Below, piece after piece: positions 10,670 to 20,956 of a stretch of 64,000 nt of DNA. Under the pieces are notes generated by a model. The model did no database searches, was not told the origin of the DNA, and saw only the letters and a program-made list of their open reading frames with translations. This stretch comes from Agrostemma githago (Eukaryota; Streptophyta; Magnoliopsida; Caryophyllales; Caryophyllaceae), in assembly GCA_958450325.1 (NCBI GenBank), contig OY288239.1, positions 45,679,511 to 45,743,510 on the forward strand, given 5' to 3'. The position numbers and the translations under genes were made by a program. The first letter of the stretch is position 1. Every line of letters starts with the position of its first letter.

Positions 10670-13396
10670 ATGTATGAGGGAAGACTTGATAAGAAAAGAT
10701 GTCCCACCGTCGAATTTTTGATGGGTGTTGAATCATTTGTGGAGGTTGCTAAAAAATCAGTTGACTATGCATCGAAGGGGGAAGTTAGATGTCCATGTAC
10801 TAAATGCAAGAACCTAAAATTTTTTGAGATCATTGTGGTTAAGGAACATGTCATCTGTAATGGTTTTTCACCCAATTATTATCATTGGATTTGTCATGGG
10901 GAGCCCTCTTAATCCGAGGAACCTGAGATCCGACAAAATGAGGGGGGTTGAGAGATATGATAGTGGACGTTGTGGAGTGTAACTTGTTTAGCAACGATAA
11001 CACATACAGGAATGACGACTCACCTAACCCACAAGAGTCTAACCCACGAGCCAAAGCATTTTTCGACATATTGAGCGCTTCAGAGAAACCGTTATATGGA
11101 GGGTGCGATGTGATTTTGTTAGAAGTCGCATCTATGGTAGTTAGCCTTAAATGTGATTTCAACTTACCCTTCGCTTGTGTCGATGGTGTTGCTGCCTTGC
11201 TTGAGAGAGTCATCTCAAAAGACAATATCATGACCGGAACATTCAACACAACCAAAAAAGTTGTGAAAGGTTTTCAACTCCCGCATCAAAAGATTAAGGC
11301 TTGTCCCGATGGATGCATGTTATTTTGGAAGGGCGATGCGATGCTTGATGAATGTAGGAGATGTGATAATAAGGGTAGGTATAAAACGGTTGATGGGGAT
11401 ATTGTTTTGAGGGGTATAAAAGGAAAAAGTGGTGAAAGGGGTAAGAAACCGATCCCAATCAGTCAACTTATGTACTTTCCCATTGCACCTAGACTTCAGA
11501 AATTGTATGCCACAAGAACCATAGCCGAGTAAATGAGGTGGCATGAGGAGGACATTAGGGTATCAGAGAAGATGTGTCATCCGAGTGACAGTGAGGAGTG
11601 GAAGCGTTTCGATAGACTATATCCTCAGTTTGCAGTAGAACCCCAAAATATAAGGCTTGGGTTGTGTACTGATGTATTTGCACCTTTCGACCAATTTGGT
11701 AAGTCGTAATCTTGTTGGCCTATGATGATCACACCTTATAACCTACCTCCTTGGTTGTGTTTGAAGCAGCCTTTCATCTTTCTATCTCTTATTGTTCCTG
11801 GAACAAAAAACCCGAAAAATCATTTGGATGTTTACTTACAACCTGTTATTGAGGAATTGAAACAACTGTGGGAAGTAGGGGTGAAAACTTATGATGTCTC
11901 TTTGAGACAAAACTTTCAGCTGAAAGCAATTTTGTTGTGGACTATAAACGACTTCCCCGCATATGGTATGCTCTCGGGGTGGTCTACTGCGGGTCAGAAA
12001 GCATGTCCGTGTTGTATGGATGAGAGCAAAACTTTTTATCTTCCAAATTCTAGTAAAATTAGTTGGTTTGTCTGTCATAGACAGTTTCTACCAGAGGGTC
12101 ACCCATATAGAAAGAACAAGAAGGCATTCAAAAAGGGTGAGGTTGTGCTTGATGACGCACCTGATTGACTCCTAGGAGATTAAATATGGGAGTTGATTTC
12201 CGAGTACCTGTCCACTGTTGATGGAACCGACCAGAAGTTCAAAGATCTGAAAAAGTTGAAAAATGGTTGGTTTAAACGAAGCATATTCTTTACCTCCCAT
12301 ATGGAGTACTTTGTTACTTCCTCACAATTTAGATGTGATGCACATAGAGAAAAACTTTTTTTGAGCATTTGATCCACACTATGATGGATGTGGAGGGGAA
12401 GATGTAAACTTTTTTTGTGACCGTCCTCAAATGCACATAAAACGAGATGGATCCAAACCGAGAGCCGTGTATAGCCTCGACAAGGCTCAGAGAAAGGCCT
12501 TGTTGGAGTGGGTAGAGAAGTTGAAGTTCTCCGATGGGTATGCCTCCGACTTTAGAAGATGTGTTGATCTTAAGACTCTAAAACTGCAAGGTTTAAAAAG
12601 TCATGATTGCCACGTGTTCATGGAGAGTAGAGATGGCAACGGATCCGGGATCCAATCCGGATCCGCAAGATCCGGTCCGCACAGATCGAATATGGATCCT
12701 AAATTTTGAGATCCGTTGGATATGGATCTGGATCCGGATCCGCTATCTTTAACCGGACCCGGATCTGGATCTATCTTAATAAGTAAATCCGGATCCGATC
12801 CGCAAATCCGTTTTATTAAAAAAAAATAAAAAAAAATTGTGTGTGACTTAAAACTTTAATTTGTATTTTTTTGTTATTTCTAAGACTTTTTTCTTTTAGT
12901 TTCTTATCTTTGATTATAAATATTTCTATTCGATTTTATTTGTAAGATTATGAAAATTTAATATGGTCCCAAATACTGGTTACTCAAAAAATTTGTAGAA
13001 TATAAGTAAGAAATTGGATCTGCGGATCCGATCCAGATCCGGCGGATCTGGATCTGGATCTGCACTTTTGGGATCCGTTGGATCTGGACCGGATTCGGAT
13101 TCGCTACTAGGGGTGCGGATCTGGATCTGGATCCATGCGAATCATTAAAACAGCTTCTGCCACCGACGGTGTGGAATTCTATAACTGAGATATCTCGGTT
13201 TTTCCGAGATTTGTGTTCTTCTACAGTATCAATTGAGGACATGACTCGGCTGGAGGATCAAATTCCGCAGATACTCTGCAAACTTGAGATGATCTTCTTA
13301 CCGTCGTTCTTTAACTCCATGGAGCATCTACTGGTCCACTTGCCCTACGAAGCTAAGGTTGGAGGACCTGTCCAGTATAGATGGATGTACCTGACA
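10670..13396 (+). pseudogene. TNP2-type CACTA transposase, broken
   Basis: Pieces in order: a transposase-associated domain (10670-10912, with CPCTKCKN and HWICHGEPS-like ends); a central part (10948-11532); the core transposase domain (11722-12168, with TPYNLPPWLC, LQPVIEELKQLW, DFPAYGMLSGW and ACPCCMDE); a section with KSHDCHVF (12431-12627); and the C-terminal conserved domain (13140-13396, with LPPTVWN and GGPVQYRWMYL). Stops lie at 11530, 11707 and 12166, with frame changes after 12180. A 0.5-kb repeat splits it at 12628 and an Athila LTR cuts it at 13397. It cannot make a working enzyme. In life the protein cuts at CACTA ends. Confidence 0.92.
12628..13134. mobile_element. GGATCC-rich repeat inserted in transposase
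   Basis: Begins TAGAGATGGCAACGG and is packed at both ends with the palindromic words GGATCC, ATCCGG and GGATCTGGATC, around an AT-rich centre. It interrupts the transposase coding sequence exactly between HVFME and the KQLLPPTVW region, so it is an insertion. The start resembles non-autonomous elements with TAGRGATGGCAA ends, but I do not find a matching right end or a convincing target duplication. Confidence 0.6.
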
Positions 13397-14659
13397 TGCT
13401 AAAGTCGTATGCCTCAAATTACAATTTATAATCACTTATAACCAACTAACTAAAACAATAATATAATGGAAATAAGGGTCGAACTCACAGAGAATTGGTT
13501 TAATTAAAACTGCGTACTAATGTAGAACGATAATTAACTAATTAATTATAGAATAAGTAAGGGGGATTTTGATTGATTTTCTAACAACTAAAAATGATAA
13601 AGATTAAAACTTTAAGTGAATCAAATGATTAAAAAGGTCTCGGGTCAAGTACAAATCCACAACATAATCACAATTGATCATCGAAATCCGGTTCAAATTA
13701 TTATTCTTAACTTCTTTATCGTGAATCGTAGAATCTAATCCTCCTTATGAATAACTAATTAAAACGTATCTCATTCTTAATTAGATCTAACTGTTACACA
13801 ACCTAAACAATCCAGTTCTAGATTTAATTCAACAACAACATTAATAGATAGAGAATTCGATAAAGAGATAAATAAACACATACAATCCAGTTGTGCTATA
13901 AATCTATGATAATTGCTCCTAAGTCTTAATATTAACGAATCCCGTTCAATAATTAAGTCTTAGATGTTACTCAGGTCAAGTTAATCAACAAATCCTGTTC
14001 AATTAACAAAACTAACAATAAAACGATGAAATAGAAAACTAGTTGATCACTCTAGAAATCAATAACAACATTCATGTATTTAAACTGAGCAATTAATCAA
14101 TAATCAAGAATAAAGATTAGAACTTTCAAACTCACAACTGATAATTAAGCGCTTCAATGTCTTGAACCGAGAAGAAAAGATTAGTTACACATAATCTGAA
14201 CTAGGGTTCTTCTAATGAACGTACAACTTGTGATAAAGATCATATGATACTAATCTAATAGTTTTTTTTGTGGGCATGTGAGTATTATTATATCATTCAC
14301 AAAAAATATGATAATAATCTATACTAATAGTAGTCTCATAATAATTAAGGTAAGACTATTACTTACCAAACTCTAATAACAAAATAAAATAAAATAATAA
14401 TACTAATAAATAATAAGCTGACACGGAATCCAAAGCGACTTAAATTCCGTCTTCAATTTCCGAGCTATGCGAGACTGTCGGTTCTCCGGCTTCGGTTGGG
14501 CTTTCCGCTTTCATGCTTCAATTTAATCACATAGTTATTCTCAATTACAATTAATATCGTAAAATGAGAATTCTACTCAATTAAGCCCAAAACTATTATC
14601 ACGTCACGAAATATACTTATAAATCGACGCTTTTGACCCGTACTAAATACGATCTATCA
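13397..14659 (-). mobile_element. Athila-like 3' LTR
   Basis: Runs TG (13397) to CA (14659) when read on the plus strand. Just inside it, on the minus strand, is a CAAGCGTGGGGATATT polypurine region, the Athila arrangement of a GTGGGGA tract next to an LTR beginning TGATA. The LTR therefore belongs to a minus-strand element whose 3' end faces left and which landed in the CACTA 1 transposase. The 5 bp left of it are TGACA; the partner duplication is not visible. Confidence 0.7.
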
Positions 14660-15203
14660 AATATCCCCACGCTTGAACCTTTACTCGTCCTCGAGTAAAA
14701 CTCGAAGAACACAATAAAAAACAACCATCACTAGTCCAATACGCACGGGTATACCATTATGCAAATCATCCCTCACATGCCAACCATCAAACTCCCTCGT
14801 ATACAAAACATCACCAACAACTACGATCACCAACTCGAATCATCCTCACGACAAAAGGTCATCAACACGTGAAAAGAAATAACAACAAAATTATAACGCC
14901 CCTTATCGCTCCGATCCTAAAACGGATCACATGTCCTACAAATGTCACCGGTGGTAAAAGATGTATACCACAATATTACACAACCCGCACATGTGATCAA
15001 TCCTAAACACCTTTAATCGCCAAATAAAAACAATTACACCCAATCGCATGAACAAGGTGCAATCACTTCACTCCGCACCGCGATTCTTTCCACCTTGACC
15101 AACTATCCTACCCGACCGACCTTTTATGTCACCCTTCTTATGACGCCAACACCAAGATATGGAGAAAGCAGTAGTGATTTTTTTCCTAATTCCCTCATTT
15201 TGC

Positions 15204-15380
15204 CTAGAGCGTCCGCCCTTGCGGATTTTCACTGTAGCTATTCTTTTTTTTTCAACTCACTCTACTCTCGTGGCACGCAACTCAATTTTTCTTTTTACCC
15301 GGAGCGCCCTTTCGAGTTTTCGCTCCGTCCTCGGCCACATTCCCATTCTTGCTTAGGTGCCCTTTCGGGTTTTCACCTAG
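15204..15380 (-). repeat. Three hairpins with constant loop
   Basis: Hairpins at 15204-15237, 15301-15326 and 15352-15380. On the minus strand each has a loop like GAAAAYCCGAAAGGGC between different stems: CTACAGTG with CGCTCTAG, GGAGCG with CGCTCC, and CTAGGTG with CACCTAAG. The stems differ in sequence while pairing is kept, which suggests selection for RNA or single-strand structure. Confidence 0.6.
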
Positions 15381-15775
15381 CCGGGTTTATTTCTTTTTTC
15401 TTTTTTTTTTCTTGATTCAATCTTTTTTTTTCTTGAATTTTTTTCTTTCATCATTTTTTTTTCAATTTCAACATGAAAGACAGTTACAAAGACGAGACAA
15501 ATATATAAATCTCTCCCACGCTTATTTCGAGCATTGTCCTCAAGCACGACTTCGACCATAGAAAATTTCACTAGTAGCATTCAAGTCTCCGTCTCACAAC
15601 TCAACACTAGCTCACTTCAACTTCGTTTATAGTTCTCGAGACAAAAACTCACCAAGCACTCTTAATTTGTAAGCAGACCCGACTCTACATAGTAAACCAA
15701 ACACCACAAACCAACACTCACTAACTGCCATTACCAACAACGTAGCAGACCCAATAACAACTTGACATCAATTAA

Positions 15776-15960
15776 GATTGAGATTAAGGTGGTTAGTGCT
15801 ACGATTAAGATTGAGATTAAGAGTAGAATTCAGTCGTTGATTCATTATCCGATTCCGGATAAAGATGCTAGATGGCTAAAGACATTGATGTAGCTGACTA
15901 GTAATTTTTTGTATATCTGTGATTTTTTGATATAATATACTTACATTACACCAAAAAAAA
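15776..15960 (+). mobile_element. Severely 5'-truncated LINE insertion
   Basis: A 185-bp insert flanked by the 15-bp direct repeat CTTGACATCAATTAA (15761-15775 and 15961-15975) and ending in an A run. The last coding part reads KDARWLKTL before a stop, followed by a TTTTTTGTATATCTGTG-type LINE tail. This is target-primed reverse transcription. Confidence 0.8.
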
Positions 15961-16984
15961 CTTGACATCAATTAACCTACACGACCAAACTTGGCCACAA
16001 GAATACAAATCCAACGACACAACCAACACTGAATCGACCAGAATTGGGGTCCACTTCAAGCCAAAGCAACTAGATAAGGCAAAAGATGCTTACCCAATTC
16101 ATGATACCAATTCGCCCAAATAATGCTCCATGAGTGAAAATCAAACCCAACATCAACAATACCCAACGTCTGCCAACACCAATTCGCGAAAGTTTCACGG
16201 AAAAACGGACACCGACGTCGCCACTAGCTCGCGCACCTCCTCTAATTAAAAAGCTCAAAAATGGCGAATTGAAACAACCCCAAATTCTAGGATTTGTGAA
16301 GAACTCGAATTTGGGTGAATGTAGGGTAATTTTGGAGTCTAGAGTGTATGATATCGGGAAAAAAATAGTGGAGAAAGGTTGAATTTCAGTGGGTGATTAA
16401 AGGGGAAGAAGAGTGGGGTTGAAATTGAAGATGAGGAGAGGAGGATGATGAAGTATGAAGGTGGAATGAAGAAGGGAATGTAGGATTGGGGAAATAGGAA
16501 AAGGAAGAGCAAGAACAAGAGGAAAGTCTCTGAGGTTTAACGTGTTTTTTTTAATCAATTTAAAAATCAAGAAATCAGACCTGTAGGGGTGAAACAGGCG
16601 CGCCTCGCATATGGTGCATGTGACTCGCGTGGATCGCTGATAGTTCGTCCTCAAAATTGAGTTTCTTCAATTTTCTCTTCGATTTTTAGTGATCCTCTAT
16701 GCTAGTCGTCCCATACTCATGCTAGTCTCACGAGATTTTGAAAAATTCGTCTTTCTCCTTCCTACAAGTACTAAAAATTAGGACTCGACTTAAAATTAGA
16801 AATAAATATATTAATGACTCATTCTACGAAAAATACGAAAAGGATTATTAATCTAATATTATGAAAAATGACCCTTAATAAAATAAAAAAAATAAAAATA
16901 AAAACATACCATACACGGGTTGCCTCCCGGAAGCGCTTTTGTTTAATGTCGTTCGCTCGACTTCTTGCAGGAAACTGACCCGAA

Positions 16985-18201
16985 TTAAAATAGTACTAAA
17001 TTACTTACCTCAACCGACAATGGAGTAATCGAGTAGAATGAATGTACGGAACAACTCAATTCCCTTCGCAATTGATCAAAAATACTCGCATATAGATTAG
17101 AACAGTGACGACAAGAGATAAAAATCAATTGACACCATCGATAAATAAGCACATCATAATAATCATCCAAAGAATTTGTTTTCGACCCTCTATGCTCAAA
17201 AAATGAAGTAATATCAATGTACTCCTCTTTATGAGATGAGTTTTTCATAGGTAGGGTCAAATAGTCTCGAGGGTAAACACAAAACTTTCCCGGAATTAAC
17301 ACCGATGAAGACTCGAAAGGTATCGATGGTGGTACTTCCTTGTGAATATAAAATTCAGTATTCATGCTCCCTATTTCTCCCATGTTTTCTTCACAATTCA
17401 AGCTACTTAATTTACCTCTCCTAAGGAGATTGTCTTTCTCCTTATCGAAAACAACTATTTCTTCTTCTCCTACTCCGACTTCCATGGCCTCCTCAGCGGT
17501 CACACATTCCCTCTTGCTTATCCTCAACGATTTTAATTAGAGAATCCTCCAATATTGAAATATCACTCATATTGTTATGACTTGATGAATCATCCATAAT
17601 GTGTGTTTCGTCAGTACAAGAAGAATCAATATGTGTAGAAACAATGGAAGAGGGTGAGGAGTATATCAAATCATCATAGTCATCCTCCTCGTCATCCCAA
17701 AAACCATCATCACTATCAACATCACACTCTTTATAAGAGTGACACCTCCCCCCTTGGGGAGAAGTTTCATCAAACTCTATGTTCATACTAACTCCAGACT
17801 CCTTAAAACTAAGAGAAGACTCATCACGTGCCTCAAGTCTATCATTAGATTCCTTTATTTGCACTACATGACTCTCAAGGTTCTCAATACTAACATTGTT
17901 CTCTTGTCCGAATTGAGCCATACTAGCTTGAAGGGTCATTTGAGCAGTAATCAGGTCTCTAATCATGTCTTCCGTGGATACAAAAGAATCATGTTGAGTG
18001 TTCAATTTCTTTTCGAAATTCGTTGAAGGTGTCCTAGAGCGTGAGTTTGCCAACTCCCATTCTTCAGTGTCATGAGCCAAGTATATGAAAAGTTCCCACT
18101 TCTCCTCATAAATAAGTCCATCAACAAATCTCCCCTCACTTAAAGAATCAACATGCATCAAAGTTTCATCATTTAACCCATTGTATACCACATGATAGAG
18201 T
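16985..18201 (-). pseudogene. Athila-like gag region, frameshifted
   Basis: Read leftward from 18201, the first part has YNGLNDETLMHVDS followed by EEKWELF, the pattern of the C-terminal half of Athila-type gag. It then becomes an acidic, Ser/Asp-rich protein (a run of DDEEDDYDD near 17690). At about 17500 the frame changes and a second frame continues to 16985. The N-terminal half of gag is missing because the chromovirus LTR begins at 18202. The acidic tail has no domain I recognise. It lacks a zinc knuckle and any pol. Confidence 0.6.
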
Positions 18202-20260
18202 TGTAACACCCCGTGTTTTTGACCGTTTTAGTTATTTCTAATAATGATTAATATTAATAAATCGAGTCTCGAAAAACTATTTTAAATAGTAATATTCAAT
18301 TCTTGTGCCTTTGGAACCTTTCTATTTCACTTCACAGTTTGTAAAACTAAAACTTCTATCGCTTTCGTCATTCTGCGCGATTTCGTAAAATGGCCCTTAT
18401 TTCCTCATACGGACTCCAATTGAGGCGTTTCAAAATCCTAAATTTATTAATTTTCCAAGATCTACACAATGGTGATATTCAAAACTACAATTTATAAGTT
18501 CATCATAAAAATATTGTACTGGACAGTTTCTTTACTACGAAAATCGTCACCCGACGAATCGTTTCTCGATATTCGATTTCCGTACTTCTTCCCTAACCAT
18601 TATGTGACCAAATAAACTCAAAAATATCACCCTAACGCATGCCATACCGTTACTTTGAATTCCAAGCCTCAAAATATGCTTTTCTAATCAAAAACACCAA
18701 ATAGGATAATGTACCTCTTAAAGTATGATTAGCTAATTTGAGTAATTGTCAAATTCTTGTCCACCCTTCGCTCCCCCATCATTTGGACGACCAAGACCCC
18801 TTATAAACAGCCTCATATGCTCATTTAGCTTACTTATTCATCCATCTTTTACCCTCCTTCAACTCCCTTCAAAAAACCAAAGAAAACAACACAAGTTTTC
18901 ATAAGTTCTTAAGGTGTTTCAACCAACATTTTTGAGGAGCTCTAATCCTTTTTTTCTTATCTTATACTACTTATTTTCAAGTTTATTTAATATTATAACT
19001 ACTAATTTAGTTTGTTTTTGTGTCATTCTAACTAATTTATGAAGAGGAGCAAGAGAAAAGGAGCATCGATCTTCGTTTTCATATATGTTGTAGAATCGAT
19101 TATTTATGCTTAAGGTAACCTAGCTTTTCTTCGTCCTCAAATCTCGTAGTATAGTGTTTAGACTCTAACTAACATATAACATCATGTTTAGGACTAAATC
19201 ATTAGATCACCAAGTTTAAAGTTAACTATTTGTTGATTTATCACTTGACAATACATGCTGTAAAATGGATTCTGTGATGTATGTTCACGATTTTTCTGTG
19301 TAAAATATGTTTCGAGTTAGCCTTAGGTTCCTTCATGAAAGTTGTAGATTTGAATGTCTAGAATATGATAAAAATATAAAATGTATGTTTTTATGAAAAT
19401 ATATATTTAATAATAATTTATTTTATAAATTGGTACTGTATGATTTTATGTACTGTCTGAGAAAATAATATGTTTCGTGATGTTAAACGTTTCTTTTGGA
19501 CTTGGAAAAATTATGTTATGTTACTGATGATGATGTCTATTATGTGTACGTCAAATTTCATATAAATCCATCATATATATTTTTATTTATAAAATGGGTC
19601 AGATCTGGAAAGAAGATTTTATTCAAGAACATTTATAAAAAATTTTAATTTAAATTTATGAGGATAAGTTATGTACAAGTATAGGTATCCAAAATAAAAA
19701 TTTGGTTCACTTTTATGGCGTTTAATTATTTTAAACAATTTAAAAATAAGTATTGAAAACCGTACTGTTTTCGTTTTTAATTTGTTTAAAATAATAAACC
19801 TTATTATTTTTGAAAAAATGACTTTATATCTGGAAACCTAACTCATAAAAGTATGTTGAGTAAGAAAATCGAAAGTTAAAAATAACATTTGAAAAATGAC
19901 TTATTTAGTATCCTTAATAATATTATCGATTTCGTTATTACTTAAAGTTATTTTTGTAAAACTCTAAGTTTTGAGAAATATGATTCATAATAAGGTTAAA
20001 AATGATTTTTATAATTACTATAGATTTATTTGATGGTTGAAATATTTTATTAAGTATAAATAGGCTTTAAGAGATAAATATACTTGTACAAATACGAAAC
20101 CGTATAAAAATACTAAATATGTATACTTGAACAATAAATGTACTAAATACTTGTGCCCAAAAAGTATAGAGTACTAAAAGACTAATAACCCAAAAGTACT
20201 AAGTTGAACAATGCTTAAATGTGCAAACAACACTTAACTTTATAATAAGCACTTAAGGAC
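18202..20260 (+). mobile_element. Chromovirus-type LTR 1, left part
   Basis: Starts TGTAACACCCCG, the typical start of chromoviral (Tekay/Del-like) LTRs, and ends at 29086 with GGGGATTACA. A TATAAA word at 18802 is a likely LTR promoter. The LTR is split by the copia-like element (20261-26062) and by a LINE (27551-28810). Without these it is about 3.8 kb. The 5 bp on each side (AGAGT and AAGGG) do not match, so it is not a simple solo LTR. Confidence 0.75.
18802..18807 (+). promoter_or_regulatory. TATA box of chromovirus LTR 1
   Basis: TATAAA in a GC-richer setting about 600 bp into the LTR, followed by C-rich leader-like sequence. Position fits the U3/R boundary; inference only. Confidence 0.5.
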
Positions 20261-20432
20261 TGTTGTGAAAAGAATAAAGAAGAGAAAGTAAAGAGAGATG
20301 AGAGAATAAGAGAAATCAGAGAGGTAGTTTATTAATTCCAGTAAGGGGTATATATAGTACATGGTACATCTAGGGTTACATCATAGTGGGCTATAAGGCC
20401 CAATGGACACCCACATATTATGTTTCATAACA
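20261..20432 (-). repeat. Copia-like element 3' LTR
   Basis: 172-bp long terminal repeat, adjacent to the purine tract on its inner side. A TATATATA run read on the minus strand (near 20350) can serve as promoter in this short LTR. Confidence 0.85.
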
Positions 20433-20460
20433 CTCCCCCTTGGATGTACATCACTAAAGA

Positions 20461-20956
20461 AAATGCCTCGTTAAAACCTTGACTAGAAAAACCCGGTGGA
20501 AAAACACTAGTGAAGGAAAAAGAGTACATAAATCTTCATACACGCATAACATGCTGTCTCATTAAAACCTTTCCATGGAAAACTCAATGGGACAAAACCC
20601 ATGGCTAAGGAAAAAGAGTACAACGCGTGGTTACTCCCCCTGATAATTACACAACTTGATATTTAATGAAAATAATTCATGTCTTCATGGAACTTCACGA
20701 CGACGTTGAAATGGATTGTAGTAACTGACAAACTTGGTATCTTCAATCAATAGAAATCTTTGATAGGTTCAGTATCATATTTCTTCGGACATCGTCAATC
20801 ATGACTCTTCAATGCATTACCAAATATGTATTTCGTCATCTCAAAATTATGATGATCATAACTATAGCGTATTAACACGTCTATAGCGCAGCGATACCTC
20901 GTTAAAAACCTTGCTAGGAAAAACCCATTGGAAAAAAAACCTAGTCGAAGGGGAAA
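20461..20956 (-). repeat. Three ~70-bp repeats near copia 3' end
   Basis: Related blocks start at about 20465, 20557 and 20889. Each has CTCGTTAAAACCTT, then a GAAAAACCC word, then GGAAAAAGAGTA. This block type is common in the 3' region of plant copia elements; its role is unknown to me. Confidence 0.6.

Larger units (their letters stand above)
9217..13396 (+). mobile_element. CACTA (En/Spm) transposon 1, left part
   Basis: Begins with the terminal repeat CACTACAAGAAAAG at 9217, preceded by ACG as the likely 3-bp target duplication. Subterminal repeats and a TNP2-type transposase follow in the expected order. The matching right end (CTTTTCTTGTAGTG) was not found anywhere to the right, so the element is either truncated or its end was lost when later elements inserted. 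It hosts a Tourist-like element, a Stowaway, a GGATCC-rich insertion and, from 13397, an Athila element. Confidence 0.88.
14660..16984 (-). mobile_element. Athila-like element, 3' non-coding region
   Basis: Internal sequence between the gag-like region and the 3' LTR of the minus-strand element. It includes the polypurine tract (about 14660-14675), a T-rich stretch (15390-15475), three hairpins (15204-15380), a small LINE insertion (15776-15960) and, near 16925, the motif GCTTCCGGGAGGCAACC (minus strand), which I recognise as typical of Athila-lineage elements. No reverse transcriptase or integrase remains, so the element is non-autonomous or deleted for pol. Confidence 0.6.
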
